A stretch of 15,479 nucleotides of DNA from Nitrospiraceae bacterium (GCA_005800255.1 SYGW01000113.1:1-15479); one strand, 5' to 3'. Counted from the stretch's first letter, positions 7,287 through 14,883 are shown. A program made the numbers and translations. Notes: generated from the letters alone by a model not told the origin.

Positions 7287-10130
7287 GTGGCAAAGAAATA
7301 CGTGTACTACTTTGGCGACGGCAAAGCCGAAGGCGCATCCAACATGAAGGAGCTTCTGGGTGGAAAGGGAGCCGGGCTCGCCGAAATGACGAACCTCGGC
7401 ATTTCCGTTCCCCCCGGCTTCACGATTTCCACCGAGGCCTGCGTTGAATATTACAACAATGAGGAAAAGTATCCTCCCGGCATGTGGGGCGACGCGCTGA
7501 AGTCGCTCAAGCGGATCGAACGGTCGATGGGCATGGGGTTCGGCGATCCCGAACGGCCCTTGCTGGTTTCGGTCCGGTCCGGCGCCAGGGCGTCGATGCC
7601 TGGCATGATGGACACGGTGTTGAATGTCGGTCTGACGACCAAGACGGTCGAGGGTCTGGCGGCCAAGACCCGCAACGATCGCTTTGCCCAGGATAGCTAT
7701 CGTCGCTTCGTCGCCATGTACGGCAGCATCGTCATGGGTGTGCCGCGCGAACATTTCGAAGCGATCCTCAAGTATAAGAAGGTTGAAGTCGGTGTGGCGC
7801 ATGAGACACATCTCGATGCGCGGCATCTGCGGGAGCTGGTGGCCAGCTTCAAGGCCCTCGTCAAGGAAGAAACCAAAAAAGAGTTTCCCGATGAGCCGCT
7901 GGAGCAGCTTCGTCTGGCGGTCAACGCTGTGTTTTCGTCCTGGTTCGGCGCGCGGGCTGTGACCTATCGGCGCCTCTATGGGATTCCCGATTCCTGGGGC
8001 ACGGCCATCAATGTCGTGGCGATGGTGTTCGGGAACATGGGAGAGACGAGCGGCACCGGGGTGGCCTTTACGCGCGATCCGGCGTCGGGCGACAAGAACT
8101 TTTTCGGCGAATGCCTGATGAATGCCCAGGGCGAAGATGTCGTGGCCGGCATCAGGACTCCGCTGCCGGTGAATGCCCTCGCGAAGAATGTGCCGGAGGC
8201 CTACAAAGAGCTGGAGTACACCTATAAGAAGCTCGAAAAACATTACCGGGACATGCTCGATTTGGAGTTTACGATCCAAGAGGGCAAGCTCTACATGTTG
8301 CAGACCAGGGTCGGCAAACGGACCGGCATTGCCGCCGTGAAGATTGCCGTGGATATGGTCCGGGAAGGCCTCATCTCGAAGAAGGAAGCGGTGCAACGGA
8401 TCGGGCCGGAGCAGCTGTCGCAATATCTCTATCCGATTTTCGACACGAAAGAAGAATCCAAGTCCAATCCGCTGGGGAAGGGGCTTCCAGCCGGTCCTGG
8501 CGCGGCAGCGGGAAAGATCGCCCTCACGCCGGACAAGGCTGTCGAGATGAAGGCGAACGGGACCCGTGTGGTTTTGGTCCGGCAGGAGACGAGCCCCGAC
8601 GATATTCACGGCATGAATGCCGCGGCGGGATTTTTGACGGCGCGCGGCGGGATGACGTCCCACGCGGCGGTCGTTGCGCGGCAAATGGGCAAGGTCTGCG
8701 TGGCCGGCTGCGATGCGGTGGAGGTGTTGGACGACGAGTCCGTTCGCATCGGTGCCAAGGTGTTCCGCGAGGGGGACGATCTTTCGATCAACGGCTCGAC
8801 CGGCAACGTGTATGAGGGGGATCTGCCCGTCGTCGAATCGGAAATCATTCAAGTCATCCAGGGTAAGTTGAATGCGAAGAAGTCGGACAAGTATCAGCGG
8901 TTCGCGTTGATTCTCTCCTGGGCCGACAAGGTGCGGACCTTGCGCGTTCGCGCCAATGCGGACGTGCCGGATCAGGCGAAGATCGCGCGGGGGTTCGGCG
9001 CCGAAGGGATCGGACTCTGCCGGACGGAACATATGTTCTTCGCCGAGGATCGCATTACGATCATGCAGAAGATGATCTTGGCGCGGACCAAAGAGGAGCG
9101 GGAGAAGTTTCTCGACCAGCTTCTGCCGTTGCAAAAGCAGGATTTTATTGGGCTCTATCGCGAGATGGCCGGTTTCCCGGTCACGATTCGTCTGCTCGAT
9201 CCCCCGCTGCATGAGTTTCTGCCGAAGCGGGAAGACTTGATGGTGGAGATCGCGCAGCTGGAGTTGACCGGGCGAGACGGGGCCAGGCTCGAAGAGAAGC
9301 GCCGTCTGTTGGCCCGCGTCGAAGAGCTCCATGAGTTCAATCCCATGCTCGGGCTTCGCGGCTGCCGGCTTGGCATTACGATGCCGGAGATTACCCGCAT
9401 GCAAGCGCGGGCCATCATGGAGGCGGCCTGCGAGCTGGCCAAGGAAGGGAAGAAGATCGTTCCGGAGATCATGATCCCGCTGGTGGGGATGGTCGCGGAA
9501 ATGAAGGCGCAAAAGGATTTGGTCCGTGAGGTGGCGCAGGAGACGATGAAGCGGTACGGCGTGAAGCTCTCCTATCTCGTGGGCACGATGATCGAATTGC
9601 CTCGCGCCGCTGTGACGGCGGATCGGATCGCGACCGAAGCGGAGTTCTTCTCATTCGGTACGAACGATCTGACCCAAACCACGTTCGGGTTCTCCCGCGA
9701 CGATGCGGCGAAGTTCATCGATTTTTATCGCACCGCCAATATCATAGATGCGGATCCCTTTGCGACGCTCGATCGGGAAGGGGTGGGGGCTTTGATGAAA
9801 CAGGCCATCATTGGAGGCCGGAAGACCCGCCCGGGGATCAAGCTCGGCATCTGCGGTGAACATGGAGGGGACCCCAGCTCCGTCGAGTTCTGCCATGAGT
9901 TGGGATTGGACTATGTGAGTTGCTCGCCCTATCGTGTCGCCATTGCGCGGCTGGCTGCGGCCCATGCAGCTTTGGCCGAAGAAGACTCGGCCAGTGCCGC
10001 TCCCGCTCCCGCTCGGAAACAGTCAGGGGCCCGCGCGAAGGCGAAGAAGGCCGCAACGAAGAAACCGGCAACGACGAAAACGAAGTCGGCTCCTCGCAGC
10101 CGATCGCGCGCCACGCGCAAGGAACGGTGA
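7287..10130 (+). CDS. ppdK: Pyruvate, phosphate dikinase
   Basis: PPDK interconverts pyruvate, ATP and phosphate with PEP, AMP and pyrophosphate in the cytoplasm, feeding gluconeogenesis or CO2 fixation through PEP. The order of parts is typical: an N-terminal nucleotide-binding domain beginning YYFGDGKAEG with LLGGKGAGLAEM, the central phosphohistidine domain TARGGMTSHAAVVARQMG with catalytic His459, and the C-terminal PEP/pyruvate barrel. The barrel includes LCRTEHMFF, FGTNDLTQTTFG and GICGEHGGDP with Cys856. I chose GTG 7287 because AAGGAGAGG sits just upstream with about 8-nt spacing and the family's N-terminus begins there. An in-frame TTG at 7254 is less likely. The product has 947 residues, with a C-terminal tail of about 51 residues (897-947) rich in Lys, Ala, Arg, Pro and Thr beyond the usual end. 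Its TGA overlaps the ribD start. Confidence 0.96.
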   Translation: MAKKYVYYFGDGKAEGASNMKELLGGKGAGLAEMTNLGISVPPGFTISTEACVEYYNNEEKYPPGMWGDALKSLKRIERSMGMGFGDPERPLLVSVRSGARASMPGMMDTVLNVGLTTKTVEGLAAKTRNDRFAQDSYRRFVAMYGSIVMGVPREHFEAILKYKKVEVGVAHETHLDARHLRELVASFKALVKEETKKEFPDEPLEQLRLAVNAVFSSWFGARAVTYRRLYGIPDSWGTAINVVAMVFGNMGETSGTGVAFTRDPASGDKNFFGECLMNAQGEDVVAGIRTPLPVNALAKNVPEAYKELEYTYKKLEKHYRDMLDLEFTIQEGKLYMLQTRVGKRTGIAAVKIAVDMVREGLISKKEAVQRIGPEQLSQYLYPIFDTKEESKSNPLGKGLPAGPGAAAGKIALTPDKAVEMKANGTRVVLVRQETSPDDIHGMNAAAGFLTARGGMTSHAAVVARQMGKVCVAGCDAVEVLDDESVRIGAKVFREGDDLSINGSTGNVYEGDLPVVESEIIQVIQGKLNAKKSDKYQRFALILSWADKVRTLRVRANADVPDQAKIARGFGAEGIGLCRTEHMFFAEDRITIMQKMILARTKEEREKFLDQLLPLQKQDFIGLYREMAGFPVTIRLLDPPLHEFLPKREDLMVEIAQLELTGRDGARLEEKRRLLARVEELHEFNPMLGLRGCRLGITMPEITRMQARAIMEAACELAKEGKKIVPEIMIPLVGMVAEMKAQKDLVREVAQETMKRYGVKLSYLVGTMIELPRAAVTADRIATEAEFFSFGTNDLTQTTFGFSRDDAAKFIDFYRTANIIDADPFATLDREGVGALMKQAIIGGRKTRPGIKLGICGEHGGDPSSVEFCHELGLDYVSCSPYRVAIARLAAAHAALAEEDSASAAPAPARKQSGARAKAKKAATKKPATTKTKSAPRSRSRATRKER

Positions 10131-11248
10131 CTGCCACCACCACCACGCACTTTCACTTTATGACCCTGGCGCTTCGCCTTGCGGCGAAGGGCCGGGGCAA
10201 GACTAGCCCGAATCCCATGGTCGGGGCCCTCGTGGTCAAGAACGGACGGATTGTCGGCCAAGGCTATCATCGTGGACCCGGACAACCCCACGCAGAAATT
10301 CTCGCCCTCAAGCAAGCGGGGCTGCGCGCCAAAGACGCGATCCTCTATGTCACACTTGAACCCTGTTGCCACCTCCTGAAGCGTACCCCTCCTTGTGTGC
10401 CGACTGTCATTCAGTCAGGTGTGCGCGAGGTGGTTGTGGCGATGACCGATCCCAATCCCTTGGTGAAGGGGCGGGGCGTGGCCGCCTTGCGCAAGGCTGG
10501 CATTGTTGTGATGACCGGGGTTGGGCGAGAGGGCGCGGCGGAGTTGAATCGCGCCTACCTCCATTGGGTCACAACGGGCCGTCCCTACGTGATTCTGAAA
10601 GCCGGGATGACGTTGGACGGAAAGGTCGCGACGGCGCAGGGGGAGTCGCAATGGATTACGGGACCGCTTGCGAGACGAGCGGTCCACCGGCTGCGGAGTC
10701 AGGTGGATGCGGTGCTCGTCGGCGTCGGCACGGTGCTCAAGGATAATCCCTCGCTGACTGCGCGGCTGTCCGACCGTCCGCTCAAGCTGGCATCGAAGCA
10801 GCCGTTGCGAGTTGTGCTCGACAGCCAACTCAGGACGCCTGCGAAAGCGAAGGTCTGTGCCGGTCAGGATGTGGCCAAGACCGTGATCGCTAGCACGGGT
10901 CGCGCGGCTGAGGCGAGACATCGCTCGTTGGGGCAGGCGGGGGTGGAGGTTCTGTCTCTTCCGGCAAAGAGCGGGCGCGTGTCGTTGGCGGCTTTGCTGA
11001 TGCTGCTGGGGAAACGAGGCGTGACCTCTGTACTCATTGAGGGAGGCAGCACTCTCAATGCCGCAGCGTTACGGGCCAAGTTGGTCAACCATGTCCTGCT
11101 CTATCTCGCGCCGACTTTGATGGGGGGACAGGATGCCAGGGCCGTGATCGGCGGCCGCAGCCCGAAACGCTTAGCCCAGGCATTGGCTTTACATCACGTT
11201 ACGGTTCGCCGTATCGGGGACGATATGGTTGTGGAAGGCGATCTGTGA
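10127..11248 (+). CDS. ribD: Bifunctional riboflavin biosynthesis deaminase/reductase RibD
   Basis: RibD carries out the second and third steps of riboflavin synthesis from GTP: deamination of the pyrimidine, then NADPH-dependent reduction of the ribosyl side chain. The N-terminal zinc deaminase domain shows NPMVGALVV, PHAE with His55 and Glu57, and EPCCHLLKRTPPC (78-90). The usual motif EPCSHxGRTPPC is one residue shorter. The reductase domain starts near residue 155 with KAGMTLDGKVAT, then ESQWIT, DAVLVGVGTVLKDNPSLTAR, and EGGSTLNAAAL near the end. GTG 10127 gives 373 residues and overlaps the ppdK stop as GTGA, with AAGGA just upstream. ATG 10160 is the alternative, but it lacks a ribosome-binding site and would remove residues before the MxLAL motif that other RibD proteins have. 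Confidence 0.93.
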   Translation: MTATTTTHFHFMTLALRLAAKGRGKTSPNPMVGALVVKNGRIVGQGYHRGPGQPHAEILALKQAGLRAKDAILYVTLEPCCHLLKRTPPCVPTVIQSGVREVVVAMTDPNPLVKGRGVAALRKAGIVVMTGVGREGAAELNRAYLHWVTTGRPYVILKAGMTLDGKVATAQGESQWITGPLARRAVHRLRSQVDAVLVGVGTVLKDNPSLTARLSDRPLKLASKQPLRVVLDSQLRTPAKAKVCAGQDVAKTVIASTGRAAEARHRSLGQAGVEVLSLPAKSGRVSLAALLMLLGKRGVTSVLIEGGSTLNAAALRAKLVNHVLLYLAPTLMGGQDARAVIGGRSPKRLAQALALHHVTVRRIGDDMVVEGDL

Positions 11249-11278
11249 CGAGCCGGCTCTTCGCGGGTATTTGCCCCG

Positions 11279-11764
11279 TTATCCTTGCGGCTGCTGTCTC
11301 AGGTTAGGATGCTGCGTCGTATCCTCCCGAGCCAGCGGATTCTGGAAATTCAAAATGCAATCCGTCGGGTATCTCTTCTCGCAGTCGGCCACCGATGCTT
11401 TGACCAGTCCGTTGCGAAATGACGCATCGATGTTGAGCCATTTCCCTGCAAGCTCAGCGGGGACCTGCGCCTTTTCAAGGGACTGCTTTAGCACGGCTTG
11501 CCGTAAGTCGAACATTTCTTCAGTGATATACATATGCTTGTGAGTAGGGGCGGGGAATTTGCTACTATAGACTTCCGGGCCGCCCATGGCAAAGGTCATG
11601 AAATCAGTTTGTTGGGACTCGATGACATTTTGCGGCATGCCATGAAAATATTGCCCAAGCCAGGGGTGTGCGTAGAGTGTGTTGTAGAATATTTTGTGCA
11701 CTTTTTCGAGCGTGGGTTTACCGCCGATGGCATGGTATAAGCTTTGAGGATTTTCTTCGCCCAT
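11279..11764 (-). CDS. Truncated haemoglobin (group I-like)
   Basis: This 161-residue protein has the two-over-two globin signature: LYHAIGG (9-15), FYNTLY with Tyr27 at the B10 position, FAMGGPEVY (58-66), and THKHMYITEEMF (74-85), where His75 is the likely proximal (F8) haem ligand. Such globins bind O2 or NO and often detoxify NO, which would matter in a nitrogen-cycling cell. Group I members are usually about 120-130 residues. This one has about 40 extra C-terminal residues, including Cys-x8-Cys (DCEKRYPTDC) and a Gln/Pro-rich end. ATG 11764 has AAAGGAA 8 nt upstream. The gene is convergent with ribD (30 nt between stops) and divergent from the broken exported gene. Globin identity is secure; the group and the ligand chemistry are inferred. 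Confidence 0.9.
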   Translation of the reverse strand: MGEENPQSLYHAIGGKPTLEKVHKIFYNTLYAHPWLGQYFHGMPQNVIESQQTDFMTFAMGGPEVYSSKFPAPTHKHMYITEEMFDLRQAVLKQSLEKAQVPAELAGKWLNIDASFRNGLVKASVADCEKRYPTDCILNFQNPLAREDTTQHPNLRQQPQG

Positions 11765-11813
11765 GGCGATCGTTCCTTTTGTCCGGCGAGAGATCTTGCA
11801 CGTAGGTAAATAG

Positions 11814-11837
11814 ATTATAGGTTGTTATTTGCGCAAA
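11814..11837 (-). promoter_or_regulatory. Candidate promoter and palindromic operator of the truncated haemoglobin gene
   Basis: On the minus strand an exact TATAAT (complement of 11814-11819) lies 50 nt before the globin start codon. Eight bases further upstream is a perfect 10-bp palindrome, TTTGCGCAAA (11828-11837), placed where a repressor would cover the spacer and -35 region. No good -35 hexamer is visible. The palindrome does not match the FNR/DNR consensus TTGAT-N4-ATCAA. The regulator is unknown. Confidence 0.4.
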
Positions 11838-11899
11838 GTGTTCTTCGCTTTGGCGAAAGCCTGAGTGGCGGCTATTCGGTCTTTCTGGAGGTCTTAGTT

Positions 11900-11968
11900 C
11901 ATTGTTGCATCTCGGTCCATTCAACAATGGTCGGCAGCCATGCAACAGCCTCGTGGCGCAGTTGCATG
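11900..11968 (+). promoter_or_regulatory. Leader with alternative inverted-repeat pairings
   Basis: Four short segments can pair in competing ways. CATTGTTG (11900-11907) pairs perfectly with CAACAATG (11922-11929). GTTGCAT (11904-11910), overlapping the first, pairs with ATGCAAC (11940-11946). CATGCAAC (11939-11946) pairs perfectly with GTTGCATG (11961-11968) around a 14-nt loop. The 1:2 plus 3:4 state and the 1':3 state exclude each other, as in attenuators and riboswitches. The last stem ends 73 nt before the start of the broken exported gene and has no T-tract after it. The function is not shown; the rest of 11765-12041 holds no gene that I can support. Confidence 0.35.
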
Positions 11969-12041
11969 AGACCTTGCTGCGACAGAATTCGAGACAGTTC
12001 CTTCAGGCTTATTTCGCCAGCCTTATTTGAAAGCAGCGATC

Positions 12042-12862
12042 ATGATTCCCGCGTGGTTCCCTCCGCGTAGATTCGGTCATTTTTGGCTTGCCTGCGTGGT
12101 TGGGCTGAGCGTGGCGGCGGGTTCAAGTCCGGCCCGTTCGGAAACCTGTTCCCTGTCGTCTCTCCATGCGGGGGTGGCCTTTCCGGTAGAGCTGGTTGAT
12201 GTGGGCTGGGCTTGTCGGCTGCAACCGATTATCAGCGACTACACGACGGCGAATAAGTTGGGCCCGGTGCGCATTCCGTTGTCAGAATCGGTCTATCTCC
12301 ATCTCTTGGACCATCCGCCCATGACCGCGTCCCTGATCAATCGTCTCGGCATCGCGCCCTATCAATCGGAGCGGCGTGGCCCCGCCCCGCGCGCTACTGG
12401 GGTGGCGATAGCGAGGGGACAGAGGGGATCGTTCAACTTGTTTATCAAGATCGCACGAGCCGGATTTATTACCTGGAAGGATCGCACCATGGCCGCCTCC
12501 TCCCGTACATTGCTGGGAAGGCCGTGGTGTTGCTCAGGATGAATCAGGTGACAGGCTCAAGTGGAGTCGAGGCGATGGACAGCACGTTCGTTTACTACAC
12601 GCGATTGGACAATCGTTTCTTGTCAGGCCTCCTATCGTTGTTTCGCCCGCTCGTCGGCAGCGTGGTGACGAGGAAGATGGTGAGGGGGGTCGATTCCGTC
12701 ACTCGATTGAGTTTGGCGATGCAGCAACAGCCTGACCGGATATTGTCTGAGGCTGCGAAGCCTCCGGCCTTCACCTTTGAGGAGATGGCCTTTTTGCAAC
12801 AGACGGTCGAGGATCGGTTTCATTCCATCGGCACGGCCCCGGCGAAGACGGTGGCGCCATGA
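12042..12862 (+). pseudogene. Exported protein of unknown function, disrupted by a frameshift
   Basis: Two ORFs in different frames read as one gene. The first begins MIPAWFPPRRFGHFW (ATG 12042; an in-frame TTG at 12027 is possible). It has a signal-peptide-like hydrophobic stretch (about residues 12-26) and a likely cleavage region near SPARSE, and continues sensibly to about 12383. The second frame is sensible from about 12384 to TGA 12862, starting ARYWGGDSEG and continuing through LEGSHHGRLLPY and LDNRFLSGLLSLF. Restoring one C in the CCCC run at 12380-12383 or at 12385-12388 joins them into RGPRPARYWGGDSE, a protein of about 273 residues. I recognise no family. The stop overlaps the MFS start as ATGA. 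The break could be a true mutation or a homopolymer sequencing or assembly error. Confidence 0.6.
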
Positions 12863-14028
12863 CGACCTCACGTAGTTTTACCCTGCTCTGCACCGTCGGC
12901 GTCTTTTGCTTTATCAGCTACAACATGGTCCGGATGCCGGTATTGGCTCTGTTCGCGGAGTCGTTGGGGGCCAGTCCTGAACGGATCGGGCTCATCGTGT
13001 CTGTTTCGACCCTGACAGGGGTCTTTCTGAAATTACCGTCCGGCGCATTGTCCGACATCTATGGCCGGCGGTATCTCTTGCGGATCGGCGTTGTCGCCTT
13101 CGGGCTCCCGCCTTTTCTCTATCCCTGGGTAACCGATCTCGATGCCCTGGTCGGCTTGCGTATGTTCCATGGCCTGGCTACCGCCATCTTCGCGCCAAGC
13201 GCTCTGGCGACCGTGGCAGATCTCTATCGTGAGCGGAGAGGCGCCGCGCTCGGCACCTATACGGCCTCGACGCAATTCGGGGCCTTGCTTGGCCCCTTCG
13301 TCGGCGGCTACCTGGTCTATGCTTCGGGATTTCCATCCGCCTTCGTAATGGCAGGCCTCTTCGGCTGTATCGCCATCGCGATCTTCTATAGCCTGCACCT
13401 CACGCCGCCGCCCCCTCGTGTGCAGGAGAAGGGCATGGCCCCGTTGCTGGCGGAGATGTGGAAGGGCTTCCTGGTCGTGGCTAAAAACCGTAAGGTCCTC
13501 GTGACTAGTTCAACCGATGCAGCCAAGATGATCGCGAACGGAGCCTTGATGGCTTTCCTTCCTCTCTACGGCCTGTCGGTGGGATTGAATCCGGGGGAAG
13601 TCGGGCTGCTCTTTACGGTTCAGGCCCTCACGTCGCTGGTCTCCAAGCCGATTATGGGCCGGGTCTCAGATCGCGTTGGACGGCAGCCGCTCATCATCAT
13701 CGGCCTCGTGATTTGCGCTGCGACCTTCGTCTGTATTCCCCAGGTGTCGCTGTTCTGGCTCCTGTTGTTGCTTTCGGCTGGATTCGGGTTCGGCGAAGCC
13801 GTCGTTTCCTCCTCCTCGTCCGCTCTGGTCGCGGACAGTTCCGAGTTCAAGACGCTCGGGGCCGGGATGGGGATGCAGGGGACAATCGGGGATATCGGCC
13901 ATGCCAGCGGGCCGCTTCTGGCAGGGGTCCTCATCGCGCATTTGAACTATGCCAGCGCCTTCGCCATTATCGCCGGATTGCAGCTGGTGGCGGCTTCGTT
14001 GTTCTGGCTGATGGTGAGACGGGCGTAG
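12859..14028 (+). CDS. MFS transporter, probable drug:H+ antiporter type
   Basis: This 389-residue inner-membrane protein has about twelve hydrophobic spans and the hallmarks of the major facilitator superfamily. Motif A in loop 2-3 is GALSDIYGRRY (62-72). Motif B lies around Arg101 (LRMFHGLATAIF). Motif C is GALLGPFVGGYL (141-152), typical of proton antiporters that export drugs or metabolites. The second half repeats motif A as GRVSDRVGRQ (267-276). The ATG overlaps the stop of the preceding exported-protein gene (ATGA), so translation is coupled and the two products may act together. A 38-codon ORF and ribE follow closely on the same strand. The substrate is unknown. Proximity to ribE is too weak an argument to call it a flavin transporter. 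Confidence 0.9.
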   Translation: MTTSRSFTLLCTVGVFCFISYNMVRMPVLALFAESLGASPERIGLIVSVSTLTGVFLKLPSGALSDIYGRRYLLRIGVVAFGLPPFLYPWVTDLDALVGLRMFHGLATAIFAPSALATVADLYRERRGAALGTYTASTQFGALLGPFVGGYLVYASGFPSAFVMAGLFGCIAIAIFYSLHLTPPPPRVQEKGMAPLLAEMWKGFLVVAKNRKVLVTSSTDAAKMIANGALMAFLPLYGLSVGLNPGEVGLLFTVQALTSLVSKPIMGRVSDRVGRQPLIIIGLVICAATFVCIPQVSLFWLLLLLSAGFGFGEAVVSSSSSALVADSSEFKTLGAGMGMQGTIGDIGHASGPLLAGVLIAHLNYASAFAIIAGLQLVAASLFWLMVRRA

Positions 14029-14039
14029 GGTGAGTGGGA

Positions 14040-14045
14040 TATAAT
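14040..14045 (+). promoter_or_regulatory. Possible -10 element upstream of the small ORF-ribE pair
   Basis: An exact TATAAT lies 12 nt after the MFS stop codon and 6 nt before the small-ORF start. No convincing -35 hexamer or extended -10 is seen, and the spacing to the start codon is very short. It may be chance. If real it would give a leaderless or near-leaderless transcript. Confidence 0.15.
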
Positions 14046-14051
14046 GGCCAC

Positions 14052-14168
14052 ATGATGAAAGCGATTGCGACGGAGAATATTGTGATTGGCACCTTGGCCG
14101 GCATCGGTTTGCTGGTGTTGATTGTCTTGTTCGTCTATGTTGTGAAACGGCTGATGAGGGATGAGTAA
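14052..14168 (+). CDS. Small single-span membrane protein overlapping ribE
   Basis: ATG at 14052 (a second in-frame ATG follows immediately) opens a 38-codon ORF ending in TAA at 14166-14168. The product has a short polar N-terminus (MMKAIATENIVIG), a strongly hydrophobic stretch of about 20 residues (about 10-31, with GLLVLIVLFVYVV), and a basic end (KRLMRDE). This suggests one membrane span with the C-terminus in the cytoplasm. Its stop shares an A with the ribE start (TAATG), an arrangement typical of translational coupling, and it lies 23 nt after the MFS gene. No strong Shine-Dalgarno sequence is seen and I recognise no family. Composition and position make it a credible gene rather than spacer, but no homologue could be checked. 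Confidence 0.6.
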   Translation: MMKAIATENIVIGTLAGIGLLVLIVLFVYVVKRLMRDE

Positions 14169-14824
14169 TGTTCACAGGCATCGTTGAAGAGCTCGGCGCC
14201 ATTATCTCGATCGATAAAACGCTCGCAGGAACGAGGATGACGGTTCTGGCCTCGACTGTGATGGGCGATCTCAAAATCGGGGACAGTGTTAGCGTCAACG
14301 GCACCTGTCTGACCGTGGTGAATAAGAGCGAGCACAATTTTTCCGTAGAGGTCTCGCCTGAAACCCTTTCGGTCACGACTCTCGGGCTGCTCACGGCCGG
14401 ATCGCCGCTGAACCTGGAACGGGCGATGAAGCTTAACGAACGGCTTGGCGGGCATCTCGTGTCCGGTCACGTAGACGGCATCGGCACGGTGCGCAGCCGC
14501 CAACAGGATGGAAATACCATCCTGTTTACCATCGAAGCCCCACCGGAGGTTTTGCGCCACTGTATCGTGAAGGGGTCGGTCACCGTCGACGGTATCAGTT
14601 TGACGATCAATCAGGTGACCGATCGTGGCTTCTCCGTTTCGATTATTCCGCATACGGCGAAGGTCACGACCCTGGGCCTCAAGCAAGTGGGCGATCAGGT
14701 CAACCTCGAATCGGACCTGATCGGGAAATACGTCGAACGATTGCTGCAGGAACGGGGACAACTCCCAGCTAAACCCACTCCCGCCATCGATAAAGACTAT
14801 CTCCAAAAGCGCGGACTCCTCTAA
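14168..14824 (+). CDS. ribE: Riboflavin synthase alpha chain
   Basis: Riboflavin synthase dismutates two 6,7-dimethyl-8-ribityllumazine molecules to riboflavin and a pyrimidinedione, the last step of the pathway. The 218-residue product has the diagnostic N-terminus MFTGIVEELG and two tandem lumazine-binding barrels, at about 1-97 and 98-195. Equivalent blocks are VSVNGTCLTV with SPETLSVTTLG in the first, and VTVDGISLTI with IPHTAKVTTLG in the second. HLVSGHVDGIGTV (97-109) opens repeat two. The length is normal, with a tail of about 20 residues. The start overlaps the stop of the 38-codon ORF upstream. The gene is called ribE here and ribC in E. coli. ribD lies about 2.9 kb upstream with unrelated genes between; ribBA and ribH are not in the window. 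Confidence 0.96.
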   Translation: MFTGIVEELGAIISIDKTLAGTRMTVLASTVMGDLKIGDSVSVNGTCLTVVNKSEHNFSVEVSPETLSVTTLGLLTAGSPLNLERAMKLNERLGGHLVSGHVDGIGTVRSRQQDGNTILFTIEAPPEVLRHCIVKGSVTVDGISLTINQVTDRGFSVSIIPHTAKVTTLGLKQVGDQVNLESDLIGKYVERLLQERGQLPAKPTPAIDKDYLQKRGLL

Positions 14825-14883
14825 TTCAAAGCCGTCAGTTGTCAATATTCAGCGATTAGCTGCGACGGCTGGAAATGGTTCAG

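Noticed and set aside
7122..9512. Long open frame of 796 codons on the minus strand opposite ppdK
   Set aside because: It is the antisense shadow of a high-GC coding gene. The translation is rich in His, Arg, Leu and Gln with no recognisable motif, while ppdK on the other strand is certain.
9975..10126. FMN riboswitch before ribD
   Set aside because: ribD starts inside the ppdK stop with no leader, and no FMN-element consensus is present there or before ribE.
10229..10243. GTGGTCAAGAACGG inside ribD as a second copy of the MITE terminal repeat
   Set aside because: It shares only GTGGTCAAGA-like sequence with the right end, lies in conserved coding sequence, and has no partner arm.
11250..11259. 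GAGCCGGCTC palindrome between convergent ribD and globin genes as a terminator
   Set aside because: It is self-complementary without a loop and has no T-tract; a 10-bp GC palindrome is weak evidence.
12524..12862. Second frame of the broken exported gene as a separate 112-codon gene
   Set aside because: Sensible protein sequence extends upstream of 12524 in the same frame to about 12384 and joins the first frame by one base. It is the 3' part of a single gene.
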